A stretch of DNA of 64,000 nucleotides from Pseudomonas brassicacearum subsp. brassicacearum (GTDB taxonomy: Bacteria > Pseudomonadota > Gammaproteobacteria > Pseudomonadales > Pseudomonadaceae), in the NCBI RefSeq assembly GCF_008801605.1, contig NZ_VZPJ01000001.1, positions 868,001 to 932,000 on the forward strand, written 5' to 3'. Under the pieces are notes generated by a model that searched no databases, was not told the DNA's origin, and saw only the letters and a program-made list of their open reading frames with translations. The position numbers and the translations under genes are program-made. Shown here piece by piece: positions 1 to 10,043 of this stretch (within the stretch, counting starts at the first letter, position 1; every line of letters starts with the position of its first letter).

Positions 1-441
1 GCGGCGGTGGTGTATCAACCCGAATACTGGCCGCGCCTGCAGGTAGAACAGCTGCTGGAAGAAAAACTCATCCTGGTACGCCTGGCCGCCCGTCCCGAAC
101 CCTACGTGTACATCGACTGGAGTGCTGACTTCCGCCGCCAACACGACACCGCGCTACCGGACAAGGCCAAGGCCGCCGTGACCTTCAACCTCGGTCCCCT
201 GGCCTTGCAGTACATCCTGGAAAACGGCGGCAGCGGTTACTTCCGCACCCGGGTCGTGCAGAGCTACCTGGACAGCGGCATCCTGGAACGGGTGCCCAAG
301 GCACCGGAATTCAACTACCCCACTTACCTGGTCTACTCCCGCGATCGGGATTCAGCAGCGTTGCAGCAGGCATTCGAGGTGTTGCGAGAGATCGTCAAGA
401 CCGGCAGCGACTGGTCGCAGCGCTGGGATCCATTGACCTGA
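1..441 (+). CDS. LysR-family transcriptional regulator, C-terminal part (partial)
   Basis: The reading frame is open from base 1 and ends at TGA 439-441, so the N-terminal winged-helix DNA-binding domain lies to the left of the window. The visible ~147 residues resemble the second half of a LysR substrate-binding domain: a stretch ending in FNLGPLALQYILENGGSGYF, then a C-terminal helix with a short tail. Effector and target genes are unknown. The GTG at 7 is internal and not a start. A hairpin follows 30 bases after the stop. Family assignment is from the overall pattern, without a visible HTH. Confidence 0.7.
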   Translation, partial: AAVVYQPEYWPRLQVEQLLEEKLILVRLAARPEPYVYIDWSADFRRQHDTALPDKAKAAVTFNLGPLALQYILENGGSGYFRTRVVQSYLDSGILERVPKAPEFNYPTYLVYSRDRDSAALQQAFEVLREIVKTGSDWSQRWDPLT

Positions 442-471
442 GTTTATGAGAGTGAGGGCCTCGCCCAAAAA

Positions 472-492
472 GCCCTTCGCAACACGAAGGGC
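472..492. terminator. hairpin between convergent genes
   Basis: GCCCTTCG, a 5-base loop and CGAAGGGC form a perfect stem, flanked by A-rich sequence on the left (AAAAA) and TT on the right. It lies between the LysR stop at 441 and the convergent DUF465 stop at 515 and can serve both strands. Confidence 0.75.
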
Positions 493-514
493 CTTCACAG
501 GTTCGGTCCCGAGG

Positions 515-751
515 CTAGCGCTGCATCTGAGCCACGATCTCGTCCTTGACCAGCAATCGCTTCTTCTTGAGCGTCTCCAAAGCATCGTCGGACAGCGCGC
601 CGGAGGACGGTTTCTCGGCTTCGACCACCTCGGCATCAAGTTGGGAGTATTTTTGAATTAACGAGTCGAGCCTTGGATTCTCGCTGCGTTTTTGCTGGAT
701 GTGGTCTTTTGTGCATTTGAGATCCTGGCACAAATCGTGGGACACCGGCAT
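515..751 (-). CDS. YdcH/DUF465 family small protein
   Basis: A 78-residue hydrophilic, mostly helical protein. The core has the DUF465 layout: a conserved ENPRLDSLIQKYSQLDAEV segment followed by a second helix with LKKKRLLVKDEI. The start at 751 is chosen over the longer frame because AAGGAGGTG stands a few bases upstream and the N-terminal extension is not protein-like. Members are short cytosolic coiled-coil proteins of unknown biochemical role, common in Proteobacteria. It is divergent from the DUF4142 gene at 969 and convergent with the LysR gene. Confidence 0.85.
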   Translation of the reverse strand: MPVSHDLCQDLKCTKDHIQQKRSENPRLDSLIQKYSQLDAEVVEAEKPSSGALSDDALETLKKKRLLVKDEIVAQMQR

Positions 752-968
752 GGAACACCTCCTTCGATGGGTCGGTGGCAGGCGCCCTTGCGGCACCCGT
801 CGATTATCAGGATGGCCTCCTCGACAGGGTTCTGTCGACCGCCAATCCGACCAGCGGTGACCGTTCGTCGTACCGGATCGCTTGGCGATCAAACCTTTGC
901 CTGTACCCCACCCTCCATTGCTCAGAGACGACAAGAGTCGCTCGTTCAACTTGTGTGGAGACTTACCT

Positions 969-1490
969 ATGGACAGATTTACCCTGCGTCAACTCGGCCT
1001 GGCAGTTGCCCTGAGTACCAGCATGGGCATGGCATGGGCCGCGACTTCCAACGACTTTGTCGACAACGCGGCGGCCGGCGGCATTGCAGAAATCGAGACC
1101 AGCAAACTGGCCTTGGAAAAAAGCCAATCGGCGGACATCAAGGCGTTCGCCAACAAGATGATCACCGACCACACCAAGGCCAACGAAGAGCTGAAAGCCC
1201 TGGCGCAAAAACATGACATCGAAGTACCCGACGACACCACGCTGATGAAAAAAGCCAAGGCGAAGATTCTCGACGTACGCGATGAGTCTTTTGATGCGGC
1301 CTACGCCAACAACCAGGTCAAGGCCCACGAAGAAACCATCGCCCTGTTCAAGAAAGAAGCCGAAACCGTTACCGACGACAAGAAGGCTGGCAATACCGAA
1401 CTCAAGGCGTTCGCCCAGAAGATGCTGCCGGATCTGCAACATCACCTGGATGCCGCCAAGAAACTTCAGGCTGCGCATCCAAGCAAGTAG
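969..1490 (+). CDS. DUF4142 domain-containing periplasmic protein
   Basis: 173 residues. The first ~24 form a Sec signal peptide (MDRFTLRQLGLAVALSTSMGMAWA) with cleavage likely before ATSND. The mature part is an all-helical ferritin-like DUF4142 domain, with the recurrent pattern EIETSKLAL...AFANKMITDH...AFAQKMLPDLQHHLD. Members are exported and of uncertain function, often linked to stress. The start at 969 is supported by GGAG about 8 bases upstream and by the signal peptide; the longer frame from 882 is rejected. A strong terminator follows at 1514. Confidence 0.88.
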   Translation: MDRFTLRQLGLAVALSTSMGMAWAATSNDFVDNAAAGGIAEIETSKLALEKSQSADIKAFANKMITDHTKANEELKALAQKHDIEVPDDTTLMKKAKAKILDVRDESFDAAYANNQVKAHEETIALFKKEAETVTDDKKAGNTELKAFAQKMLPDLQHHLDAAKKLQAAHPSK

Positions 1491-1513
1491 AGCGAGACAC
1501 TGCTCACCCAAGG

Positions 1514-1550
1514 AAAAACGGCGCCTCCCTTGGAAGGGAAGCGCCGTTTT
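1514..1550 (+). terminator. rho-independent terminator of the DUF4142 gene
   Basis: AAAACGGCGC...GCGCCGTTTT with an inner CTCCC/GGGA region gives a long GC stem ending in TTTT, 24 bases after the DUF4142 stop. Confidence 0.85.
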
Positions 1551-1565
1551 CTCGAAGCGCCCCCC

Positions 1566-1654
1566 TGTGGGAGCGAGCTTGCTCGCGATAGCGGTGTTTC
1601 AGTCACAGGGATGGCGAATTTGCCACAGTCATCGCGAGCAAGCTCGCTCCCACA
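1566..1654. repeat. REP pair (REPIN), GCGAGCTTGCTCGC type
   Basis: TGTGGGAGCGAGCTTGCTCGCGATAG at the left is mirrored by ATCGCGAGCAAGCTCGCTCCCACA at the right, with ~38 variable bases between. Each arm is itself palindromic around GCGAGC-TT-GCTCGC. Confidence 0.93.
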
Positions 1655-1683
1655 ATGGCTCGGTGTCGCACATCCTTCAGGGG

Positions 1684-1965
1684 CTAGCCACCATCGGTGT
1701 CGATATCAGCGTCAGTATCCTCGCCAGATTTCGGCCGATCCGGTTCAGGCTTGAAGCCGGGACTGAAGGTGTTGTCATTGTCCTGATGATGATGCTTCTG
1801 ATCGACCTCAGTGGCGCCGCTTTGGGCCTGGTCCGTTCCGGCAGGGCTGACTGGCTGGGCGCTCGCAGGCTTGTCCGGGACTTGGGGGTCGATGGCCGGA
1901 TCGTTACGGGGGGACGGTGTCTGCGCCTGGCCTTGTTGCTGGGTGGTTGCGGGATCGTCGTTCAT
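1684..1965 (-). CDS. hypothetical low-complexity acidic protein
   Basis: About 93 residues, rich in Pro, Asp, Gln, Thr and Ser, with no predicted hydrophobic core. It ends in an Asp-rich tail (GEDTDADIDTDGG) and contains a HHH cluster. The pattern is that of an intrinsically disordered protein; I do not recognise a family. The start at 1965 is preferred because GAGG lies 5 bases upstream; ATG 1980 and 2043 are in-frame alternatives without a good ribosome site. The frame is wholly open and convergent to a REP pair, but coding status is not certain. Confidence 0.55.
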   Translation of the reverse strand: MNDDPATTQQQGQAQTPSPRNDPAIDPQVPDKPASAQPVSPAGTDQAQSGATEVDQKHHHQDNDNTFSPGFKPEPDRPKSGEDTDADIDTDGG

Positions 1966-2061
1966 GGGCACCTCGTTCATGGCAGGGCCGGATGGATGAC
2001 CGGTCTTGAACATTCGAAGGTGACGCGACGGCTTCGGTTCCATTTGTTTGCAGCGCCGCGA

Positions 2062-4173
2062 TCAGCCGCCCAGCACACTCCTCACCATCCGGGTCAGCGC
2101 GTCCGGGCCGTAGGGTTTGCTCAATAAATGGGTATCGGGGCTCAGTTGATGGTTCCGGGAGATGATGTCCCGGGTGTGTCCCGAGGTGAACAGCACCGGA
2201 ACCGGCGGGTTCTGCACCTTGGCCCAGGCGGCCAGGTCGGAACTCTTGATCAAGCCGGGCATGACCACGTCGGTGAAGATCAAGTCGACCGAGATGCCTT
2301 CCAGCAGCAGCTTCATCGCCTCATCACCGTTGGCGGCCGTGAGGGTCCGATAACCAGACTGTTCCAACAGTTCCACCGACGCGCTGCGCACCTCTTCGTT
2401 GTCCTCCACCACCAGGATCGTCTCTTGCCTGCCGGACTGAAGCACGTCGTGTTGCTCGGTTTCCCCCGCTTCGGGCGCAAGGCTTCGAGGGAAATACATC
2501 CGTACCCGCGTGCCCTCGCCCAGGTCGCTGGAGATCTCGATATGGCCGCCACTTTGCTTGACGAACCCGAACACCATGCTCAGTCCAAGCCCGGTGCCCT
2601 GGCCATCGGTCTTGGTGGTGAAAAACGGTTCGAACACCTGCTTCAGGATGTCGGGCGGCATGCCGGCACCGCGGTCGATCACCGACAGCCGGACGTAGTC
2701 GCCGGCCGGGATCCCCTTGCCGGCACAGAACGCTTCATCGAGTCCGATGTTCTCACCGATCAGGCGGATGGTGCCCTCGCCGCCCATGGCATCGCGAGCA
2801 TTGATCGCCAGGTTCAACAGGGCGTTTTCCAGTTGATTGCGATCGACGTGGATGCACCAGGGCTCCTGGGGCAGGCTCACTTCAATCTGGATGGTTTCGC
2901 CCAAGGCCCGCTGCAGCAGTTCACCCATGCCATCGTAGATGCGTCGTGGGTTGTAGACCGCCGGTGACAATGGCTGGCGCCGGGCAAAAGCCAGCAACTG
3001 CGATGACAACTTGGCCCCCCGTTCCACGGCTTCGATGGAGGCACTGACCCGCCGTTGCACGTTGGCGTTGTCCCGCTCGTGGCGGGCCAGCAAGTGCAGA
3101 TTGCCGGCAATCACTTGCAGCAGGTTGTTGAAGTCATGGGCCACGCCGCCAGTGAGACCGCCAATGGCCTCGAGCTTTTGCGACTGACGCAACTGCTCTT
3201 CTGCCGCCAGCCGCGCCTGCACCTCATCGGCGACCCGCTGTTCCAGGTCGCGGGTGAATTTGAGCAGCGAAGCTTCGGCTGTCTTGCGTTCATTGATGTC
3301 AATCAGCACACCTGGAAAACGCAGGGGCTTGCCCGTGGCATCGAATTCGCAGCGACCGCTGGCCAGCACCCACAGGTAATCACCGCCCACGCGGCGCACT
3401 CGATATTCAGCGCTGTAGGGGATGCCCGTGCGCAAGGTCAGTTCGACCCGCTGGTTGACCTCTTCGAGGTCATCGGCGTGGATGCGCTTGCGGGCAATTT
3501 CGATGGGCAGTGCGTCCAGCGAACAGTCTGGCGGGTAGTTGAAGGTACGGGCGAAACGCTCATCGCCCGACAGGGTGTCGGCCTGGATATCCCAGACGAA
3601 CGACCCCAGCAATGGTCCGGCCGAGAGGGCCAACTGGATGCGCTCATTGACGGCCCGGTAACTGCGTTCGGCCTCTTGCCGGGCGCGCTCGGTCAACACG
3701 AGCTCGGTGGTCTCCACCACAATCGCCAGCACGCCCGCCGGGGACTGGTCGTCATCGGGCACCGGGCTGTAATAGAGGTCCATCCACACATCTTCAGGCT
3801 TGCCATCGCGCAGCAGGACCAACTCTTTGCTGCGGTAGGACAAGGTGCCGCCGGCCAGGCAGACGTCCAGCACATGCCGATTGAATTCGGCGACCTCCGG
3901 CCAACCCAACTCCACCGCGCACCCCAGCAGGTAGGGATGACGGCCACCGGCGAACTCGGCATAGGCATCGTTGTAGATCATGAAGCCCTGGCGGCCCCAC
4001 AACATTACCATCGGCAAGGGCGAAGCCAGCAACAACTGAACGGCACTGCGCAGGCTGGCGGACCAGTGCTCGATGGCGCCCAACTCGGTCCGGCTCCAAT
4101 CGAACGCCCGGATACGCCCGGCCATTTCACCGCCCCATCCAGGGCACCCGTGATTTTGGGATAGAAACTGCAT
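2062..4173 (-). CDS. PAS-containing hybrid sensor histidine kinase/response regulator
   Basis: 703 residues without evident membrane segments, so a cytosolic sensor. In order: a GAF/PAS-like N-terminal domain (~20-165), a PAS fold (~175-300) ending in the PAC-type LIDINERK, a coiled-coil linker, HisKA with GGVAHDFNNLLQ (His346), HATPase_c (~440-560) with N-box LNLAINARDAM and G-box GTGLGLSMV, and a receiver (~585-700) with phospho-Asp635 in LIFTDVVMPG and conserved Lys in LSKPY. Signal and partner are unknown. It is read in the same direction as dnaE2, 117 bases downstream, so read-through from the SOS operon is possible. Met17 is an alternative start. Confidence 0.92.
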   Translation of the reverse strand: MQFLSQNHGCPGWGGEMAGRIRAFDWSRTELGAIEHWSASLRSAVQLLLASPLPMVMLWGRQGFMIYNDAYAEFAGGRHPYLLGCAVELGWPEVAEFNRHVLDVCLAGGTLSYRSKELVLLRDGKPEDVWMDLYYSPVPDDDQSPAGVLAIVVETTELVLTERARQEAERSYRAVNERIQLALSAGPLLGSFVWDIQADTLSGDERFARTFNYPPDCSLDALPIEIARKRIHADDLEEVNQRVELTLRTGIPYSAEYRVRRVGGDYLWVLASGRCEFDATGKPLRFPGVLIDINERKTAEASLLKFTRDLEQRVADEVQARLAAEEQLRQSQKLEAIGGLTGGVAHDFNNLLQVIAGNLHLLARHERDNANVQRRVSASIEAVERGAKLSSQLLAFARRQPLSPAVYNPRRIYDGMGELLQRALGETIQIEVSLPQEPWCIHVDRNQLENALLNLAINARDAMGGEGTIRLIGENIGLDEAFCAGKGIPAGDYVRLSVIDRGAGMPPDILKQVFEPFFTTKTDGQGTGLGLSMVFGFVKQSGGHIEISSDLGEGTRVRMYFPRSLAPEAGETEQHDVLQSGRQETILVVEDNEEVRSASVELLEQSGYRTLTAANGDEAMKLLLEGISVDLIFTDVVMPGLIKSSDLAAWAKVQNPPVPVLFTSGHTRDIISRNHQLSPDTHLLSKPYGPDALTRMVRSVLGG

Positions 4174-4290
4174 GGTCGATTCTGAACCTCAAAATGCCTG
4201 CAGGGAGTCGGCATTACACAAATCCCTTGCGATCAGTGCTTCGAGCGCTGGGTTGGCGTTTGGTTTCATGGGAGGATCCTGTTTGCGGAT

Positions 4291-7200
4291 TCAGCGGAAA
4301 TCACGGCTATGCACCTGGATACCCGCCAACAACTCGGTCAGGTCGCTCAGGCGCCCGGCGATCAAGTGGCGGACCTCGCCGACGCTTTCCCAGCGCCCGT
4401 CGACCCTGAGCAATTGCGAGCCCACCAAGGTCTTGCGCTGGCGTTCGGCCAAGTCGCGCCAGACCACCACGTTGAGGTTGCCGAATTCATCTTCCAGGGT
4501 GACGAAGGTTACACCGCTGGCCGTGCCCGGGCGTTGGCGGCCGGTGACCAACCCGGCGACGCTGACATTGCGCCCATGCTCCACATCCTGCAACTCCCGT
4601 GAACTGCGGCAGCGGCGGGCACGCAGTTCGGGACGCAGCAGGGCCAGTGGATGAGGGCCCAGTGTCGTGCCGAGCGTGGTGTAATCGGCAAACAGGTTTT
4701 CCCCCAGCGTGGGTTTTGGCAGGGCCACGGGTGGTTCCTCCTGACTGGGCAAACCGGCGAACAAGCCCAGTTGCTTCTGCACCCCGGCCACTTCCCAGCG
4801 GGCACGATGGCGATCACCGGCCAAACCCTGCAAGGCACCGGCGTCGGCCAGTTGCGCCTGGGCCCGGGCATCGAGCTGCGCGCGCTCGCCCAAGTCGGCC
4901 ACGTCGCTGAAGGGCCGATGCCGGCGGGCCGCTTCGATACGGCGGGCATCCTCTTCGCGAAAGCCCTTGACCATGCGCAGCCCCATGCGAATCGCCGGTT
5001 GTCGGTCTTCCATGGGCTCGAGGCTGCAATCCCAATCGCTGGCACGCACGTCCACCGGGCGGATCGACAGTTGATGCCGGCGGGCATCCTGGAGGATCTG
5101 GTCCGGGCTGTAGAACCCCATGGGCCAACTGTTGATCAGGGCACAGGCGAACGCCGCCGGTTCGTGGCATTTGAGCCAACTGCTGGCGTAGGTCAGCAAG
5201 GCGAAACTGGCGGCATGGGATTCGGGAAAACCGTAATTGCCGAAGCCTTTGATCTGTTCGAAGATTTGCGCGGCGAATTCAGCGGTGTAGCCGTTTTTCT
5301 TCATCCCCTGCGCCAGGCGTTCCCGATGGGGCTCCAACCCACCGTGACGTTTCCAGGCAGCCATGGAGCGACGCAATTGGTCTGCTTCACCCGGGGTGTA
5401 ATCGGCCGCAACGATGGCGATCTGCATGACCTGCTCCTGGAACAAGGGAACACCCAGGGTGCGGTTGAGCACTTGCTTCAACGCTTCAGAGGGATAAGTC
5501 ACCGCCTCTTCTTTGTTTCTGCGCCGCAGGTACGGATGCACCATCCCACCCTGGATCGGCCCGGGCCGTACAATCGCCACTTCGATGACCAAATCGTAGA
5601 ACGTCTTGGGCCTCAGCCGGGGCAACATCGACATCTGCGCCCGGGACTCGATCTGGAACACACCGATAGTATCGGCGCGGCTGATCATTTCGTAGGTCGC
5701 TCGATCATTCTGGGGCAGCGACGCCAGGGCGTAGCGCTGGCCCCGGTAGTGCTCGATCAAATCGAAACAGCGACGAATCGCACTGAGCATGCCCAGGGCC
5801 AGGATGTCCACCTTGAGCAGCCCGACCGCATCCAGGTCGTCCTTGTCCCACTGGATGATGGTGCGTTCGGCCATGGCGGCGTTTTCCACCGGCACCAGGG
5901 TGTCCAGGGGCTGCTCGGAAATCACGAAGCCGCCAGGGTGCTGGGACAAATGCCGAGGGAAACCGATCAATTGCCGGGTCAGGCTCAGGACCCGGCGCAA
6001 CACCGGGCTGTCCGGGTCGAAGCCGCCTTCACGCAGGCGCTCCACTGGCGGCGCCTCGTCGCTCCAGCGGCCACAGCAATCGGCCAGGGCGCTGACCTGG
6101 TCCGGCGGCAGCCCCAGGGCCTTGGCCACATCGCGCACCGCGCCGGCGCCGTGGTAACTGCTGACCACCGCCGTCAATGCCGCACGATGACGACCGTAGC
6201 GCCGGAACACGTACTGCAGCACTTCCTCGCGACGATCGTGTTCAAAATCGACGTCAATGTCCGGCGGCTCGTTGCGCTCCCGGGACAGGAAGCGTTCAAA
6301 CAACAGGCTGGTAAGGCTGGGGTCGATTTCGGTGATACCCAGGGCGTAGCACACTGCCGAGTTGGCCGCCGAACCACGCCCCTGGCAAAGGATATGGCGG
6401 CTGCGGGCGAAGCTGACGATGTCCTGTACGGTGAGGAAATAACTGTCATAGCCCAGCTCGGCGATCAGGCTCAGCTCCTTGTCGATCTGTGCCCGCACTT
6501 TGTCTGTCGCGCCATCCTTCCACCGCTCGCGCATGCCGCGCTCAGTCAGTTCCCGCAGCCAGGACGCCGGGTCATGCCCCTCGGGCACCAGCTCGCGGGG
6601 GTATTGGTAACGCAGTTGGCCAAGATCGAAGGTGCAGCGCCGGGCGATGTTCAGGGTTTCGTCGAGCAAGGCCCGCGGGTAGAGATCGGCCAGATCCTTG
6701 CGGCTGCGCAGGTGGTGCTCGCCGTTGGGGTGCAGGCGCTGGCCAGCCTCGGCCACCGTGACGTGGTGGCGGATGGCGGTCATGGTGTCCTGCAGGGCAC
6801 GACGGCCGCGCACGTGCATGTGCACATCGCCACTGGCCACAACTGGAAGATCCAAGCGCTCGGCCAGCGCCAACGAGTCTGCCAACCGACGGCGGTCGTC
6901 CTGTCCACAATGCAACTGGACCGTCAGCCACAGGCGCCCGGCAAAGATCGACTGGAGCCAACGGCCATGTTCCTCGGCGTCTTTGCCCTCGGCTATCCAC
7001 AACGCCAGCAGCCCCGACAAGGGCTGGTCGAAGTCCTCTCGCACAATGCGATAGTGACCCTTCTCGCTGCGACGTCGGGCGCGGGTGATCAGCCGGCACA
7101 AGGCTTGATAGCCCTCCAGGTTTTCCACCAGCAACACCAGCTTCGGGCCGTTCTCGACCTGGATTTCGCTGCCGACGATCAGTTGCAGTTCCAGTTCCTT

Positions 7201-7368
7201 GGCCGCCTGCCAGGCCCGGACGATTCCAGCCAGTGTGCATTCATCGGTGATCGCCAGGGCCTGGTAGCCCTCTTGCCTGGCCCGACGACACAGCTCCAGG
7301 GCACTGGAGGCGCCGCGTTGGAAGCTGAAGTTCGACAGGCAATGCAGCTCTGCATACTCGACGCTCAT
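4291..7368 (-). CDS. dnaE2: error-prone DNA polymerase DnaE2
   Basis: 1025 residues: a C-family alpha subunit of the DnaE2 branch, shorter than replicative DnaE. The PHP domain is at the N-terminus ([13 protein letters not shown]...ITDECTLAG). The polymerase core has [12 protein letters not shown] and the catalytic [12 protein letters not shown] (residues 369-380, Asp372/Asp374), followed by a helix-hairpin-helix region and an OB-fold (~935-1000, [18 protein letters not shown]). DnaE2 performs induced mutagenic translesion synthesis with ImuA and ImuB. ATG 7368-7366 overlaps the imuB stop as ATGA, implying translational coupling; the upstream GTG of the open frame is ignored. Confidence 0.97.
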   Translation of the reverse strand: MSVEYAELHCLSNFSFQRGASSALELCRRARQEGYQALAITDECTLAGIVRAWQAAKELELQLIVGSEIQVENGPKLVLLVENLEGYQALCRLITRARRRSEKGHYRIVREDFDQPLSGLLALWIAEGKDAEEHGRWLQSIFAGRLWLTVQLHCGQDDRRRLADSLALAERLDLPVVASGDVHMHVRGRRALQDTMTAIRHHVTVAEAGQRLHPNGEHHLRSRKDLADLYPRALLDETLNIARRCTFDLGQLRYQYPRELVPEGHDPASWLRELTERGMRERWKDGATDKVRAQIDKELSLIAELGYDSYFLTVQDIVSFARSRHILCQGRGSAANSAVCYALGITEIDPSLTSLLFERFLSRERNEPPDIDVDFEHDRREEVLQYVFRRYGRHRAALTAVVSSYHGAGAVRDVAKALGLPPDQVSALADCCGRWSDEAPPVERLREGGFDPDSPVLRRVLSLTRQLIGFPRHLSQHPGGFVISEQPLDTLVPVENAAMAERTIIQWDKDDLDAVGLLKVDILALGMLSAIRRCFDLIEHYRGQRYALASLPQNDRATYEMISRADTIGVFQIESRAQMSMLPRLRPKTFYDLVIEVAIVRPGPIQGGMVHPYLRRRNKEEAVTYPSEALKQVLNRTLGVPLFQEQVMQIAIVAADYTPGEADQLRRSMAAWKRHGGLEPHRERLAQGMKKNGYTAEFAAQIFEQIKGFGNYGFPESHAASFALLTYASSWLKCHEPAAFACALINSWPMGFYSPDQILQDARRHQLSIRPVDVRASDWDCSLEPMEDRQPAIRMGLRMVKGFREEDARRIEAARRHRPFSDVADLGERAQLDARAQAQLADAGALQGLAGDRHRARWEVAGVQKQLGLFAGLPSQEEPPVALPKPTLGENLFADYTTLGTTLGPHPLALLRPELRARRCRSSRELQDVEHGRNVSVAGLVTGRQRPGTASGVTFVTLEDEFGNLNVVVWRDLAERQRKTLVGSQLLRVDGRWESVGEVRHLIAGRLSDLTELLAGIQVHSRDFR

Positions 7369-8786
7369 GCGAACCAGCCCTGCAGCCACAACGGCCCGCC
7401 CTCGCCCACCGTTCGATAGGCCCAGCCACGTTGTCCGCTGCGGGTTTCGATCAGGTAGTAGTCACGGCGTACGTCGGCGCCGTCCCACCAACCGGTCTCG
7501 ATGCGTTCCGGGCCCATGAGGATTCGCGCCTGGCTGTCCTGCAGCAGCTGGGCTTCATTCAGCAGCCAGCCGGGACGCTGCACGCCAGCGCGCACCGGAC
7601 AGGCCTGGGGCCGGGGTTGCGGTGTCATTTGCCAGGCGCATTCAGGTCGATGGTCATCGCGAAACCCCAGGCCCTGCACCGCGTCATCCCCCAGCCGCGC
7701 CCGCAGGCGTTCGCGCAGTTGCTCCCAGGGCAAGGACTGTTGCGGGCGCTCGTCGAACAGCTCCAGGCGCTGGGGCACGAAACTCGGCAGGTCCTCGGCA
7801 CACAAGCGAAAACCCCGCACTGGGGCCGCGACCTGCACCTGTTCCAAGCGACCGCGGGCCAGTTCGAAGAGCATCGCAGGGTCCCGTTCGGCGCTGAGCA
7901 AGCCGACCTTGATCAGCGTGTCCGGCAAACCGGCGTGCTCCAGGTGCAGGTCGAAGCGCTGCACGCCGCTGTCGCGACCGCACAGGAAGGCCGACAAGTC
8001 ACCGGTCAGCCGGCGCAACGGAAACAGCAGCGCCTGATGGGACTGAACGTCGTAGTTGAGTTCGATGCGCACATCGAAACGGTCTGGCGGCAGGTAGAAC
8101 GACAGCGCCAGGGTGCGACTGCCCGTCAGCGCGTCGAGGTGCTTGAGCACCTGGGCCTCGAAGCGCCGAGCCAGGGTCTGCCGGGGCAAGGCCTGGACCT
8201 GGCTCAGACGGCGCAGGCCCATGCGCGACAGCGCCGTGGCGACCTCGGGTTCCAGGCCGATCCGCTCCACGGGCATGTCTCCCAGGCATTGTTGCAAGGT
8301 CTCGGCGTCGGGCACCACCAGGGCGTCATAGGCATTGGCCAACACCCGCGCCGCCACCGGATTGGGCGCGGCGACGATGCGATGACGAAAACCCAGCTCG
8401 GTCAGCTCGGTCCGCAAGCGCGCCTCGAACACCGGCCAGGGGCCAAACAGGCCCAGGCTCGACTCGATCTCGAACAGCAGCGTACGCGGGTAATGCACGC
8501 TGACCTGGGAGCTGAAACGGTAGGCCCAGGCCGCCAGGAACTGTTGCCAGTGTTCGATTTGCGCCGCGTCGTATTCGGCGGTGGCAAAGCCTTTGCTCAA
8601 GGCCTGGGCGGCGGTCATGGTCTGGCCGGGACGCAAGCCCAGGGCCCGTGCCGGCGCATTCACCGCTTGCAGCACCCGACGCTGTGCCGGACCGGTCAGC
8701 AATGCCAGGGGCTGGTCGGGATCGGGGCGCTGACGCAGCGCGGCGTCCAGCGCCAATTGCGGGAAGAGAATACAGACCCAGCGCAT
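7365..8786 (-). CDS. imuB: Y-family polymerase-like protein ImuB
   Basis: 473 residues starting [10 protein letters not shown], as usual for ImuB. The Y-family fold is present but catalytic acids look lost: the first motif reads [11 protein letters not shown] instead of an Asp-containing VDxD-type motif, and [11 protein letters not shown] replaces the SIDE motif. This fits the known role as a non-catalytic bridge to the beta clamp and DnaE2. QRLELF (339-344) is a plausible clamp-binding hexapeptide. It ends in the WLQGWFA tail and overlaps dnaE2 by 4 bases. The much longer open frame to 9098 is a shadow of imuA. Confidence 0.95.
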   Translation of the reverse strand: MRWVCILFPQLALDAALRQRPDPDQPLALLTGPAQRRVLQAVNAPARALGLRPGQTMTAAQALSKGFATAEYDAAQIEHWQQFLAAWAYRFSSQVSVHYPRTLLFEIESSLGLFGPWPVFEARLRTELTELGFRHRIVAAPNPVAARVLANAYDALVVPDAETLQQCLGDMPVERIGLEPEVATALSRMGLRRLSQVQALPRQTLARRFEAQVLKHLDALTGSRTLALSFYLPPDRFDVRIELNYDVQSHQALLFPLRRLTGDLSAFLCGRDSGVQRFDLHLEHAGLPDTLIKVGLLSAERDPAMLFELARGRLEQVQVAAPVRGFRLCAEDLPSFVPQRLELFDERPQQSLPWEQLRERLRARLGDDAVQGLGFRDDHRPECAWQMTPQPRPQACPVRAGVQRPGWLLNEAQLLQDSQARILMGPERIETGWWDGADVRRDYYLIETRSGQRGWAYRTVGEGGPLWLQGWFA

Positions 8787-8793
8787 CGCAACC

Positions 8794-9426
8794 TCAATGC
8801 CCGGTTTGTGGGGCGAGCGTGGCAAAGGCAATCGGCGCCGAACGAGCCACCCCGCCGCGGCATTTGAGCACGCGCAACTGCGCCGGCCGGGTATCGATGG
8901 CGATGCGCAGCGCCGCCGGCGACGGGTTGATGGCCTCCTGGATCGAGCGCCAGGCGAATGCCAGGGTCTGGCCGGTTTCCGCCGCCACTTGCAAACGGCG
9001 CAAGGCCCGGTCGTCCGCCTGGCGGGGCCAGCACAGGACCGCGCCACAACTGCCCGAACGCAAGCACTGTTCGGTGGCCCACAAGGCATCGCGCTCATCG
9101 GCGCGGATCACCGACAACTGTTGCAGGTCGACGCCAGCGTTCTGCCAGGCCTGGGGATAGGGCACGAACGGTGGCGCCACCAGCACGATCCGCTCCCCCG
9201 CCGCCGACAGCCGCGCCAGGGTCGGCCACACCAGTTGCAACTCACCCACGCCCGGCGCGGCGATAAGCAGTTCCGTCAACGCCGCCTCCGGCCAGCCACC
9301 ACTGGGCAACGCCGCATCCAGCGCCGCATGGCCGGTGGGTTGCGGGCTGGCGGCTGGCGGCGCAGGCCGCCCCTTCCAGACCTGGCCGCCGTTGAACAGC
9401 GTGTCCAGCGCAACGACGGCGCCCAT
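8794..9426 (-). CDS. imuA: translesion synthesis-associated protein ImuA (RecA/SulA-like)
   Basis: 210 residues with a RecA-like fold of the ImuA family. The N-terminal VVALDTLFNGGQVWKG segment is typical; the Walker A region (PSGGWPEAALTELL) is degenerate. It functions with ImuB and DnaE2 in SOS mutagenesis; related ImuA proteins bind RecA. ATG 9426-9424 overlaps the lexA2 stop by one base (TGATG) and the gap to imuB is 7 bases, so it is the second gene of a four-gene operon. Confidence 0.94.
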   Translation of the reverse strand: MGAVVALDTLFNGGQVWKGRPAPPAASPQPTGHAALDAALPSGGWPEAALTELLIAAPGVGELQLVWPTLARLSAAGERIVLVAPPFVPYPQAWQNAGVDLQQLSVIRADERDALWATEQCLRSGSCGAVLCWPRQADDRALRRLQVAAETGQTLAFAWRSIQEAINPSPAALRIAIDTRPAQLRVLKCRGGVARSAPIAFATLAPQTGH

Positions 9427-10043
9427 CAGCCTTGCCTCACCAAGCCACAGAACACCCCTTCTATCGCCAGGTCCTGATCGGCCTCGACGATGATCGGCTG
9501 GTAGGCCGGGTTGCGCGGCAACAAACGCACCCGCTCGCCAATGCGCTCGAAGCGCTTGATGGTGACTTCACCGTCCAGACGCGCCACGACAATCTGGCCG
9601 TTGGCGGCCTGCGGTGTGCGCTGCACGCCCACCAGGTCACCGTCGAGAATGCCGTCCTCGATCATCGAATCGCCCTGGACCCGCAGCAGGTAATCCGGCG
9701 CCTTGGTAAAAATCGCCGGGTCCAGCATCAGGCGGCTGTGGACCTCGGCATCGGCACCAATCGGCAGCCCGGCGGCCACTCGCCCCAGCACCGGCACGTC
9801 CAGCAACTCGGGTCGTGGTGGCTGGTTCAGCAAGCGAATGCCCCGGGCCTGGTGCGGATTGACCTCGATGAAACCGGCTTCGGTCAGCGCCAGCACATGC
9901 TTGCGCGCCACACTGCGGGAGGCAAAACCAAACGCCTCGCTGATTTCAGCGAGGCTGGGAGGCTGGCCCTGATCGGCGATGCGTTCGCGGATGAAAGTCA
10001 GGATGGCGGTACGGCGGGGAGTGAGAGTCGTCATGGAGTACAT
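9426..10043 (-). CDS. lexA2: LexA-type SOS repressor (LexA2), first gene of the mutasome operon
   Basis: 205 residues. Winged-helix DNA-binding domain (~1-70, PPSLAEISEAFGFASRSVARKHV), then an S24 autoprotease domain with scissile Ala91-Gly92 (GRVAAGLP), nucleophile Ser126 (VQGDSMIEDG) and general base Lys163 (VTIKRF). The recognition helix is of the second-LexA kind known from P. putida, which reads a GTAC-N4-GTAC operator; such a site lies exactly over this start. AAAGAG five bases upstream favours ATG 10043; ATG 10034 (MTTLTPRR) is the alternative. It probably represses itself and imuA-imuB-dnaE2 until RecA-stimulated cleavage. Confidence 0.95.
   Translation of the reverse strand: MYSMTTLTPRRTAILTFIRERIADQGQPPSLAEISEAFGFASRSVARKHVLALTEAGFIEVNPHQARGIRLLNQPPRPELLDVPVLGRVAAGLPIGADAEVHSRLMLDPAIFTKAPDYLLRVQGDSMIEDGILDGDLVGVQRTPQAANGQIVVARLDGEVTIKRFERIGERVRLLPRNPAYQPIIVEADQDLAIEGVFCGLVRQG

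Noticed and set aside
1282..2127. 281-residue plus-strand frame across the DUF4142 end, terminator and REP pair
   Set aside because: It passes through a terminator and a REP element and overlaps a well-supported gene.
4651..7419. 922-residue open frame on the plus strand opposite dnaE2
   Set aside because: It is the antisense shadow of dnaE2 in GC-rich DNA; it has no ribosome site, no domain pattern and covers a certain gene.
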